A DNA stretch of 64,000 bases from assembly GCF_001467895.1 (NCBI RefSeq), contig NZ_LNYO01000024.1, forward strand, positions 1 through 64,000, given 5' to 3'. Positions 8,671-17,300 of this stretch are shown here, in pieces. The position numbers and the translations under genes are program-made. The notes under the pieces are model-generated. The model saw only the letters and a program-made list of their open reading frames with translations, did not search any database and was not told where the DNA came from. The stretch comes from Legionella nautarum. Lineage in GTDB: Bacteria; Pseudomonadota; Gammaproteobacteria; Legionellales; Legionellaceae. Within the stretch, counting starts at the first letter, position 1; every line of letters starts with the position of its first letter.

Positions 8671-10245
8671 GTGCGCTAGGATAAGGCGCAGTTGTCTTGC
8701 AGGTGAAAGTCCTGCTGTAGAAGGTAGAGCCAGTACTACTACATAGCGAGTCTTGCAACTCTGGCGGTAACAAAAGAGTTGAAGCGTAGACAGCGAAATT
8801 TGCGAGCCGTAACAAACGTGAACATGAATTAGCCTCGAAAGTGGTCATCATGGCTGCTGATACCGTCGCATAGGTAGCAAGCAACAGACATAGAACGGTC
8901 AACTGGTAAATCCAATCTATGTCAGCCATCGGGGTTCTAAATGACAGCGAGTAAATAGAGATGACTGACGCAACCTAGGAAACCCTTAGTATTCTTCCAG
9001 GAAGGGAGTATTTGGAAGCAAATGCTAAAACATAAGTGACCAGAGATGGTACTAAGGGCGGCTGAATCAGCTGTAGTAGCTATGAAGCGAGTAATGATCG
9101 TGGAGCGAAGGGCTGGTAGATAAATCACGTGAAAAGGGGAAACCATGTCCATACACAGCATTGATGGAGAACCATGGAAAACGAAACTAGATCGCATTAG
9201 CGAGTTATCAGCAGGAGATAAATCAATAAAGTTCAATAATCTTGGGCATTTGATTGATATATCCATGCTGAAAGAACAATACCACCTGCTAGAAGGAAAT
9301 AAAGCGGTGGGAATAGATGGTATTACCAAAATTGCCTATGGAGAACGACTAGAAGAAAATCTTAAACAGCTTCTGGCTCGAATTCGTAAAGGTACTTATA
9401 ATCCACAGCCGGCAAAATGGATAGAAATTCCAAAAGAAGATGGGAGTAAAAGGCCCTTAGCAATCGCGTGTTTAGAAGACAAACTAGTGCAAAGCACAGT
9501 TAATGTTATTCTGGCATCGATCTTTGAACCACTATTCCTTAATTGCTCTTATGGATTTCGACCTGGAAAAAGCTGTCATGATGCACTTAGGGCGCTAAAT
9601 CAAAGTACATTCCACTATTGGGACGGCGCTATAGTTGAAATTGATTTGCGTCAATGTTTCAACTCAATTTCTCATGAAAAGCTCATGGGCTGCTTGTCTA
9701 ATAAAATATCAGATAAGCGCTTTCTACGATTAGTAACTATCCTGCTTAAGACCCCGACACTCCAAGGAAAGCAGGTCATTCCTAATCAAAAAGGTTGCCC
9801 ACAAGGGTCTATTTTGTCCCCAATACTTTGTAATATCTATCTGCATGAAGTTATTGATAGTTGGTTTGCTCAAATCAGGCAAACTCACTTGCGAGGTAAA
9901 GCAGAGTTAATTCGGTACTGTGACGATATGGTGTTTGTGTTCCAACGAAAGGAAGATGCTGAACGTTTTTACAATGTACTTCCTAAGCGATTAACCAAAT
10001 ACGAACTCACGCTTCATGAGGAAAAATCGCAACTTATTTGCTCAGGCCATGCAGCGGCGGCTCGTAGTCATAATCAGGGTAAACGTTTACCGACCTACAA
10101 ATTCCTGGGGTTTACTTGTTACTGGGGTAAAACGCGAAATGGGTACTGGCGACTAAAATTTATCGGGAAACCAGATAGCAACAGAGAATACGAAGCCTTA
10201 TCTAAACTTATAGAGGAACCAGTCTACTCACAGGAAAACCCATGA
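8671..10245 (+). mobile_element. Group II intron 2, 3'-truncated
   Basis: The 5' end is GTGCGCTAGGATAAGGCGC at 8671, followed by roughly 470 bases of structured, gene-free RNA-like sequence (domain I with a GTGAAAGTCCTGC element) and then a reverse transcriptase gene at 9145. On the 3' side the protein lacks its maturase region, and no domain V hairpin is found before the next gene. Instead an acetate kinase remnant begins by about 10285. The element has lost its 3' end and should not splice or move by itself. The type differs from intron 1. Confidence 0.8.
9145..10245 (+). pseudogene. Group II intron reverse transcriptase, truncated
   Basis: The 366-residue frame has a ribosome site (GGGG, 6 bases before ATG). 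It contains the reverse transcriptase blocks GIDGITK, RPLAIACLEDKLVQ, YGFRPGKSC, GCPQGSILSP and the catalytic YCDD at about residues 258-261. Homologues run on for about 70-90 more residues with a maturase X domain and a Trp-rich GW.NY motif. Here the similarity stops near residue 340 and the frame ends in an unrelated tail. The catalytic core may fold, but maturase function is lost. Confidence 0.8.
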
Positions 10246-10284
10246 TAGATGAACTAAATTTATAGGGGATTGTGATTGCCTTTC

Positions 10285-10545
10285 ATGTCGAACTGCACTT
10301 GAAGTGGGCTCTTTATCAACCGCACTCAAAGGATGTAATGCATTGGTATTTACTGCGTAACTTGATGAAAATGCTGTAATTATCCGCAAAAAAATCTGCG
10401 AACATCTCATTTGTTTGGGCATTAAAATAGATGATAAAACTAATGAGCTGAATTGAGTTATTATTAGTGATAATGAAAGTAAAATTATAATCAGCGTCAT
10501 GCCAACAAATGAGAATATATGATTGCGAAACATATACCTGGAACA
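10285..10545 (+). pseudogene. Acetate kinase (ackA) C-terminal remnant
   Basis: Frame starting at about 10295 reads ALEVGSLSTALKGCNALVFTA, stop, LDENAVIIRKKICEHL, then LGIKIDDKTNELN, stop, VIISDNESKI and VMPTNENI. This is the C-terminal part of acetate kinase, where the family has ALVFTAGIGENS..IR and the PTNEE..IA ending. The GIGEN site has become a stop followed by LDEN, a second stop follows, and a shift is needed near 10520 to recover MIAKHI. It is clearly dead. It sits at the broken 3' edge of group II intron 2. Confidence 0.75.
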
Positions 10546-10548
10546 TAG

Positions 10549-11928
10549 TTGAAACACATTAGAAGAAGAGCACAAAAATCGAGTCAACTAGAATCTTTGC
10601 ATCCTATTAAAATGGTCGTGTTTGCAATCATTTTAGGTATTTTATGTGGATTAGGGACAATATTATTTCGTAATTTAGTCGCCCTTATCCATAATGTCGC
10701 TTTTTTGGGTCATTTCAGTTTTATTTATAATGAAAATTTTCATACATTAGCCAGCTTATGGGGATTAGGAGCTATTCTTATACCTATGGTTGGCAGCATC
10801 ATTGTTATTTGGCTCCTCAAAAAATTTGCTCCTGGACAAAGTGGGCTTGGAGTTCCAGAGATTTTAAAAGCTATATTTTACCAAGAGGGAAGAATTCAAC
10901 CTTCAGTCTCCTTGGCTAAAATAATAGCATCTACTATAACCATAGGGACTGGAGGCTCAGTAGGACGTGAGGGTCCTGTTTTTCAAATTGGCGCGTTGTT
11001 AAGTTCCATCATCAGTAATTTGCTGCATTTATCCATACAACAAAGAAAAATGCTCATTGCGGCAGGCGTAGCCGCTTGTACCGCTGTAATATTCGATGCT
11101 CCCTTCGCTGGAATTATATTCGCCAGTGAATTTATGTTGGAGACCATTTCTTTTTTTGGTGTAGCGCTTATTATTATTGCTACATTTTTTGCTCTTGGCA
11201 TTGAATATATTTTGATTAATGTAAAGCCGATTTTTTCTATTCAATCAGTAACTCAAATAAATAGTAACCTGACGTTACCTAATCTTTTGTTATTTGTTTC
11301 TTTTGGAATGGTTGTAGGAATCATTTCAATTGTGCTAATCCGGAGCGTTTATTACTTCGAAGATTTTTTTAATAGATACTTTAAAAGTTTGTATCTGCGT
11401 CATATGACTGGAATGTTAATTGTCGGCTGTTTCATGTATTTATCAATGAATTTATTCGGTCATTACTACATCGAAGGAATAGGATTTGCAACAATTCAAG
11501 ACTGCCTCAACAATCAGATACTCAATCCACGGTTGTTAGTTTTTTTGGTTTTAACTAAATTATTGGCGACTTGTTTGACCCTAGGCTCAGGTGCATCTGG
11601 AGGAATATTTTCACCTTCATTATTTATAGGAGCAATCTTAGGGAGCGTTTTCGCTCTTGTGATTAATTATTTGGTCCCAACAGTTGCTGTCGCCCCAGTC
11701 TTGTTTACCTTAATCGGTATGGCAGCAATGTTAGGAAGTACCACAGGCGCATTAATTACCTCAATCATTTTGACTTGTGAAATGATGAGAAATTATCATT
11801 TTATTTTACCTCTAATAATCACTGTACTAATCGCTTATCTTGTTCGTTACTTTTTTTGCCGTGAAAATATATACACTTTAAAATTGCATCGACGAGGTAT
11901 TGATTTATCGCGAGGATATCTTAATTAG
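10549..11928 (+). CDS. CLC-family chloride channel/transporter
   Basis: A 459-residue inner-membrane protein with about ten hydrophobic helices. It carries the CLC selectivity signatures GSVGREGP near residue 135 and GSGASGGIFSPSL near 347, plus GQSGLGVPE near 95 (GSGIP-like). It moves chloride, often coupled to protons; the exact mode cannot be read. The listed start is TTG at 10549, which overlaps the end of the acetate kinase remnant and has no good ribosome site. The in-frame ATG at 10612 is a plausible alternative. Confidence 0.85.
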   Translation: MKHIRRRAQKSSQLESLHPIKMVVFAIILGILCGLGTILFRNLVALIHNVAFLGHFSFIYNENFHTLASLWGLGAILIPMVGSIIVIWLLKKFAPGQSGLGVPEILKAIFYQEGRIQPSVSLAKIIASTITIGTGGSVGREGPVFQIGALLSSIISNLLHLSIQQRKMLIAAGVAACTAVIFDAPFAGIIFASEFMLETISFFGVALIIIATFFALGIEYILINVKPIFSIQSVTQINSNLTLPNLLLFVSFGMVVGIISIVLIRSVYYFEDFFNRYFKSLYLRHMTGMLIVGCFMYLSMNLFGHYYIEGIGFATIQDCLNNQILNPRLLVFLVLTKLLATCLTLGSGASGGIFSPSLFIGAILGSVFALVINYLVPTVAVAPVLFTLIGMAAMLGSTTGALITSIILTCEMMRNYHFILPLIITVLIAYLVRYFFCRENIYTLKLHRRGIDLSRGYLN

Positions 11929-12379
11929 CTTTAAAAGCTCTTCTTCAGGGTTCTCTCGACTTATTTTTTCTCTTGCTTTTTTACTTTACTTGGTTTTTTT
12001 TTCAAATTCATAGTCTGATCCTTCCTCGAAAACTTGTACCAGCAATAAGCTGCTAACCTAAAGGATTCCGTTGCAAAAACGAACGATGGGTTATACTTCA
12101 AGGTAAAACGATTAAACGAGATTGAAATGCCTTCAACGCAACCTGCAGCATTTAAACGGCGTCATTTTAATGATGAAGTAATCCTGCAATGTGCGCGCTG
12201 GTATTGTAAATAAGGCATCAGCTATAGGGATTTGGAAGAAATGATGAGAGACCTGTTTTACAGAGATATCTTTTATTAATGAGCAAATTGGACTTTACAG
12301 CTGAGATCTGTCCAAGACTTATTTTTTCTTAAGCTGATTCTTTTGTAACAGAACCAGTTTTTCTATAAGGAAATTTATC
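11929..12379. other. Intergenic region, CLC to patatin
   Basis: About 450 bases. The only recognisable content is the IS6 remnant at 12064-12248, and AAGGAA 7 bases before the patatin ATG. The T-rich stretch at 11960-12010 may include a terminator for the CLC gene, but no clear stem was found. Confidence 0.4.
12064..12248 (+). pseudogene. IS6-family element, N-terminal remnant
   Basis: Starts with a diverged IS6 end (GATTCCGTTGCAAAAACG, 12064-12081). ATG at 12127 opens a frame reading FKRRHFNDEVILQCARWYCK, a stop, then GISYRDLEEMM, matching the N-terminus of the IS6 transposase at 2394-3041. After about 12248 the similarity stops. The premature TAA and the missing catalytic domain make it a dead fragment. 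Confidence 0.8.
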
Positions 12380-13486
12380 ATGACCGAAAGAAATAAATCA
12401 TATGATAAAATTGTTTATGTTTTACAAGGTGGCGGTGCTTTAGGTTCATATCAATTAGGGGTTTGTGAGGCGTTATTAGAGCATGATTATAGTCCAGACT
12501 GGGTAGTGGGGACTTCTATTGGAGCGATTAATTCGGCAATTATTGCAGGGAATAAACCTCAGAACCGCGTTACGAAATTAAATGAATTTTGGAGTTCAAT
12601 CACATCTTCATTACCCAGGTTTATTGATGCAGAAGATAATATTTTACTCCAAGAGTTCCAGAATTATATGTCTGCTTATTGGATTGCTTTTTTTGGACAA
12701 GATAACTTTTTTAAGCCATGGTTGATAAATCCAATATTCTTTTCAGCAAACACACCAGATAAAATTAGTATTTATGATACAAGCGAATTGCGTAAAACTT
12801 TAGAAAAAGTAATCGACTTTAAGTTAATTAATCAAAAAAAAACCCGATTGACAGTTGGGGCTGTTCGCATAAAAGGAGGAAAAACAGTTCACTTTGACAA
12901 TACTCATCAAGAAATTGGGCCTGAGCATATTATGGCGAGCTGTGCGTTACCCCCTGGATTTCCTGCAGTTAAAATTGCTAATGAGTATTATTGGGATGGA
13001 GGGCTAAGTTCTAATACTCCATTTGCTGTTCTTTTAGAAGAGAAAATGCCTAAAAGACTATTATGCTTTATTGTTAATCTCTTTTCCTATCCTGAAAATC
13101 TCCCTTCATCATTTATGGATGTTTTGAAGTGCAAAAAGGAAATAGTATTCGCAAGCCGTCATCATAAAGTATTAGACTATTTTAGTGAGCTCCATTATCT
13201 CCAACATACTATTCATGAATTACCTAAAGAACTAATAAAAGATAAAGACATTAAGCATGCCATGCAAAGAATTGTGCAATCTGGTCATCCTACAGCACTC
13301 AATATTGTTCGTTTTCATTATCAAAAAGAGAAAAGTGATTTACTAAGTAAAGACTATAATTTTTCTGAACAGGCAATTAAAGCGCATAGGAATTTAGGAT
13401 ATACCGATGCACAAAAGGCTATAAAAAAGTCTACTTGGCAGTCATTTTCTGTTGGTGATAAAGGAGCTATCATTCATGAGTTTTAA
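12380..13486 (+). CDS. Patatin-like phospholipase
   Basis: A 368-residue protein of the patatin family (Ser-Asp lipid acyl hydrolases). The oxyanion-hole loop GGGALGSY lies at residues 17-24, the nucleophile elbow GTSIG at 44-48 with Ser46, and the catalytic Asp in YYWDGGLSSN near 208. No signal peptide is seen. The C-terminal part resembles the extension of bacterial patatins of the DUF3734 type. Legionella uses several patatins as Dot/Icm effectors (VipD and the Vpd proteins), but this one lacks an obvious secretion tail, so a housekeeping role is equally possible. Ribosome site is good. Confidence 0.85.
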   Translation: MTERNKSYDKIVYVLQGGGALGSYQLGVCEALLEHDYSPDWVVGTSIGAINSAIIAGNKPQNRVTKLNEFWSSITSSLPRFIDAEDNILLQEFQNYMSAYWIAFFGQDNFFKPWLINPIFFSANTPDKISIYDTSELRKTLEKVIDFKLINQKKTRLTVGAVRIKGGKTVHFDNTHQEIGPEHIMASCALPPGFPAVKIANEYYWDGGLSSNTPFAVLLEEKMPKRLLCFIVNLFSYPENLPSSFMDVLKCKKEIVFASRHHKVLDYFSELHYLQHTIHELPKELIKDKDIKHAMQRIVQSGHPTALNIVRFHYQKEKSDLLSKDYNFSEQAIKAHRNLGYTDAQKAIKKSTWQSFSVGDKGAIIHEF

Positions 13487-13723
13487 TAAAGAACAATGTA
13501 TGAGAAATGTACGTTAGAAAAAAGAAATATGAAAAAATTGCTTGTTTTTGCTTCAAAATATGCCCGAATCTTTATTCCTTCTACTTCCTGAAGTTGTATT
13601 AAAGATTTTTTGCACATAACACTATAGATATTATTATCGTTTATAACGTAGCAATATGATATAGTTTCTAGCTCAATAAACGAGCATATAATACATCTTT
13701 TAATTTGGTCTTGGGAATTTAGT

Positions 13724-14143
13724 ATGCCTAATTTAGTTAAGGTTTTTTTTATCTTTTTAGGAGTAATTTCATTTTCACCTCTTATGGCATCAAAGCCAAC
13801 CAGGGCCGAAAGTACAACATCAGTTCGACCTGCAATACTATTTCAAGTTGTTCAAAATCAAATGGTATTTGATGCGTCAACTGTTGAAAATGCAACACTG
13901 GTCTCCCCAGAAAACCCAAGGGAAACCTATGGAGTACAATTGAAATTAAAACCCCTGGCTGCTAATAAATTTGACCAACTTACTGAAGACGGTATAGGTA
14001 AGAAGGGAAATATCATCTTGAATGATAGGCTAATATCCTCCGCAATAATCCGAGGAAAACTGGGGGCTGAGTTTTTGGTAGCAGGATTAACCAAAGAACA
14101 AGCAGAGCAATTTATTAAAAGCTTAGCGCTATTACCAAAATAA
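13724..14143 (+). CDS. Secreted small protein resembling the SecD P1-head domain
   Basis: A 139-residue protein with a classic signal peptide (basic start, hydrophobic core at residues 7-20, cleavage near LMA-SK), so it is exported to the periplasm or beyond. Residues 67-139 (YGVQLKLKPLAANKFDQLT ... ILNDRLISSAIIRG ... LTKEQAEQFIKSL) look like the P1-head domain of SecD/SecDF, which reads GV.F.L...A...F...T ... I.LDG.VISAP.I. This domain is present without the SecD membrane part. Function is unknown. Confidence 0.65.
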   Translation: MPNLVKVFFIFLGVISFSPLMASKPTRAESTTSVRPAILFQVVQNQMVFDASTVENATLVSPENPRETYGVQLKLKPLAANKFDQLTEDGIGKKGNIILNDRLISSAIIRGKLGAEFLVAGLTKEQAEQFIKSLALLPK

Positions 14144-14214
14144 TTTACTGGCCCAGGGGGAGCAATGGGGGTTTCCCGCATATCTAGACTAAACCCAATA
14201 GCTCGCGATTTATG

Positions 14215-16254
14215 TCAAAGATAATGCTGATTTTTACTGGAAACATCAGAAATAGCCCTCTCATATAGTGGACGATATTTTGCAATGATTTCGCCCAGTT
14301 CAGATGAGTTAAGGGATTTTATATTTATTGGGGTTAAGGAATCTTCGTGCAGATCTTCACCTTGGAGTAATTTGATTAATTTTCGAGCGGCCTCAATGTT
14401 TGCTTGACTCTCATTTCCCCAAAATGAAGCGGGGGAAACTAGGCCTGATGTTTCCATAGGCTGGCATTCTATAAAGTAGTTTAAATCAGCTATAAAATTA
14501 TCTATAGATAAAAGAGTGTTTGGATTGCTTATTTGCGTCTTGGAAATTTCAACTTCTGGGGGCTCTTTCTCCTCTTCCTCATCGAAACTCATTAATGTTT
14601 CCATTAAGGCAATATGTGCTCTTACTCGTTTCTCAATCTGGATATTTAATTCCTGTCGTGCAAAATCTTTGCTGGTTTGATTGTATTCAGGGGAGGGAAT
14701 ATCTTGAATCAGTTCCCTATATACTCTATTAATTGGATCAATTAATTGAGAATTTTCAGAATTAATATTGGCAAGCACATCATCAATACAATCCAACTTT
14801 AATAATATATCATCAGTAAAACCAAGCGATCTCAAAATGTCCTCTTCATCAATCCTCGAGCTGTCCGGTGTATTTAAGAATGTAAAAAGTGGATTAGTAA
14901 AGGTCTGCGCTGTAAATGCATTTAACTCCTCCATATCTAAAAAAATTGCTTGTTCTTCAGGGCTGTTTTCCTTATGCATGTAATAACCGAATGGATTTCC
15001 TGAGTTATAAATAATTACCGTGTTAAGTATCCCACGTTTTAGAACAGCCACATGATGACCATAAATATCGTAAATATTCGGTTGAAAAAATGTTGCAGGT
15101 GCAAAGCCATGTTGTATTAGCAATCGGTTTTGCAAGATATTAACAAATACTCTGCCGTTGGCATCTCCATAGGGATGTATTCTTTGAAATGATTCAATGG
15201 TTTTTCCAATTAATTCAAGCCTTTCTTCAGGGGTACTAACTTGAGTTAAATTCCTATTATAATGATCAATAACTTGCTCCATCAACTTGCTTATTTCAGA
15301 ACATGCGGGTGCCTGATATCGAAATCGTGGAAACGTACTAATAAGATATTCTGCTAGGGCTAGATTGCTACGATTGCCAATTTTTCCCTCGTGAAACAAC
15401 TGGGCTTTTATTTCCGTAATTTTAGCTCTATTTATGTGAAGCGCATCCTCTTTAACCTTTGGATTAGTAGAGCCTAAAAATAATGCAGCACTGCCCAACT
15501 CGCCGCGATCTATTTTATTTAGTAAATCCTCTAATCCTTCCGGTGTTATACGACCAGTATCTTTATAAATATTAAAATTGGCTTCTTTATTCCTATACCC
15601 ACCACGTATAATCTCGCCTTCTAATCCCTGGACGGCATTGGTAACACAAAAATGAATTTGATTAATCAGACTAAGCGATAGCTCTTGTTCCTCAATATGT
15701 TCTAATCCAGTATTAACTCCCCAAAAAAATGCTTTTAATGAACCTACTTCTCGGTTTTCATAATCAAACCATCCTTTATTATCTGTTCTTTTTATGATTT
15801 GTTCTTTTGAGTTACCTGTTATTTGGGTATACAACTGTCCATCCACAGCCAATTGCCAAACGCGATTTCGAGGATACTGGGAATAAAATGTTTTTAATGC
15901 ATCTAGCGCATTCGTTGGTATTATTTCAAAAGCTTCATCATCCATTAATTCTTTTAACTGGCGCAGATTATGGTTTGCGAGAGCTTCCTTTTTTTTGTAC
16001 CAATCATCAAAATCATCTAGATTATAACTACGCGCACTTTCATATTCCAGGGCGAACATATCATCGGGATCTATTTCTTCTTCAGCCATGAACTTTCTAA
16101 TTTGTTCAGCAGGGGGTAACATGGATTCATTATCTATATTAATTTCGAATCGTTGTTTTGAGGATAATATTAATTTTATTTTCACTATTATCTCTGAAAG
16201 AAAAGTACATTGATTTAATTTTAGTACATCAATGGGGTTACATATTTGGGGCAA
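14215..16254 (-). CDS. Fic-domain protein, candidate Dot/Icm effector
   Basis: A 679-residue soluble protein. The Fic core motif reads HPYGDANGR near residues 358-366 (family consensus HPFxxGNGR), with the catalytic His and the phosphate-binding N-G-R kept. It predicts transfer of a nucleotide or phosphate group onto a target protein. The upstream helical domain and the 230-residue C-terminal part show nothing I recognise; a run EEEEKEPPEVE lies near residue 565. No signal peptide or membrane segment. Size and acidic patches fit a translocated effector, but this is inference. MLPPAEQ at about residue 45 is a possible alternative start. Confidence 0.7.
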   Translation of the reverse strand: MPQICNPIDVLKLNQCTFLSEIIVKIKLILSSKQRFEINIDNESMLPPAEQIRKFMAEEEIDPDDMFALEYESARSYNLDDFDDWYKKKEALANHNLRQLKELMDDEAFEIIPTNALDALKTFYSQYPRNRVWQLAVDGQLYTQITGNSKEQIIKRTDNKGWFDYENREVGSLKAFFWGVNTGLEHIEEQELSLSLINQIHFCVTNAVQGLEGEIIRGGYRNKEANFNIYKDTGRITPEGLEDLLNKIDRGELGSAALFLGSTNPKVKEDALHINRAKITEIKAQLFHEGKIGNRSNLALAEYLISTFPRFRYQAPACSEISKLMEQVIDHYNRNLTQVSTPEERLELIGKTIESFQRIHPYGDANGRVFVNILQNRLLIQHGFAPATFFQPNIYDIYGHHVAVLKRGILNTVIIYNSGNPFGYYMHKENSPEEQAIFLDMEELNAFTAQTFTNPLFTFLNTPDSSRIDEEDILRSLGFTDDILLKLDCIDDVLANINSENSQLIDPINRVYRELIQDIPSPEYNQTSKDFARQELNIQIEKRVRAHIALMETLMSFDEEEEKEPPEVEISKTQISNPNTLLSIDNFIADLNYFIECQPMETSGLVSPASFWGNESQANIEAARKLIKLLQGEDLHEDSLTPINIKSLNSSELGEIIAKYRPLYERAISDVSSKNQHYL

Positions 16255-16363
16255 AAGCGAATCGGCTCGATTTTTGATAAATAAATGGTTAATTCAAGGA
16301 TGAGAGAGTATGTGAATTCGGTGATTAGATTTATTTAATATAACTTAATCCCAAGGAGAAAAT

Positions 16364-17149
16364 ATGTTCTTTCGCGACGTAATCAATCACTTTTCCATCT
16401 GGGAACTATTTGTAATTAATCTAGCGATCTTAATGGTTATCTCACTTACTGCTTTTTATATAGGGCGCTTTTTTATATGTCCAGAGAAAAAAGACAAGGA
16501 ATATTCTAAAAGCACAGATAATGTATTAAGCATCTTAGGAAGCGGATATGGCGTTTTTTTAGGTTTTGTCATAATTACACTTTGGAATCATTACTTGAAT
16601 GTACAAAAGATAGTTTACCATGAAGCCGATGCCCTGAGCGTTGTTGTGCGTGATTTAGAAGTGCTACCCCCTTCAGCTACTGTTCCACTCAAGAGTAGTT
16701 TAGTGAACTATTTACATTCTGTTCGCAATGATGAATGGGAAAAAATGAAAAAGGGTGAAAGAAGTGAAAAAACCTGGAATAATGCTTATAAATTGTATCG
16801 TTCCTTTCAAGAATACACCCCTCATTCTACAAAAGAAAATTTATATTATCGACAAATAATGAACTATTTAGATGGTTTACTTAAAGATAGACGCGACAGA
16901 TTAATTGCCTCAAAAAGTATTTTGAATGATGAGCTTAGGGTTGCATTGATCCTAGGTGCTGTCATGATTATTTTTCTATCAAGTTTACTTAAAGCAAATG
17001 AGGGCTCTATCCGCATTTTTGCAAACTTTTGTTTAGCTACAGTGATAGGATTTAATTTAACTTTAGCTTTAAGTTTTGATTTTCCTTTTTCAGGTTCTAT
17101 TTCTGTTAATAATGCACCTTTCTACCAAGGTGTTTTATCCAAGCTATGA
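16364..17149 (+). CDS. DUF4239 (bestrophin-like) membrane protein
   Basis: A 261-residue inner-membrane protein with hydrophobic segments near residues 15-37, 55-75, 188-206 and 215-235. The C-terminal signature PFSGSISVNNAPFYQGVL is typical of DUF4239, a family proposed to be distantly related to bestrophin channels. AAGGAG lies 7 bases before the ATG. It is monocistronic: the Fic gene diverges from it and an IS-like repeat follows. Ion conduction is not shown. Confidence 0.7.
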   Translation: MFFRDVINHFSIWELFVINLAILMVISLTAFYIGRFFICPEKKDKEYSKSTDNVLSILGSGYGVFLGFVIITLWNHYLNVQKIVYHEADALSVVVRDLEVLPPSATVPLKSSLVNYLHSVRNDEWEKMKKGERSEKTWNNAYKLYRSFQEYTPHSTKENLYYRQIMNYLDGLLKDRRDRLIASKSILNDELRVALILGAVMIIFLSSLLKANEGSIRIFANFCLATVIGFNLTLALSFDFPFSGSISVNNAPFYQGVLSKL

Positions 17150-17196
17150 TTTTAAATATAGAAAAGAGCAAAGCATAGATGTTAATCCTGCGTTTC

Positions 17197-17235
17197 AGGG
17201 GTTTGAAGTCCTCACGACCGAAAACGTACGCTAAG
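17197..17235 (+). repeat. IS6-associated short repeat, copy 3
   Basis: AGGGGTTTGAAGTCCTCACG followed by ACCGAAAACGTACGCTAAG differs at only two or three bases from copy 1 at 2252-2290. No other IS sequence surrounds it, so this is either the footprint of a lost element or a short dispersed repeat. Confidence 0.65.
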
Positions 17236-17300
17236 TTTTCACACGATAATATATCCTGAATTTTTATTAATAAAATCTGTAGGCTAATTAGCTATTTAAA

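Noticed and set aside
16339-16354. TTTAATATAACTTAAT before the DUF4239 gene looks like a PmrA box.
   Set aside because: The two TTAA motifs are 10 bases apart, not 11, and the sequence is otherwise just AT-rich.
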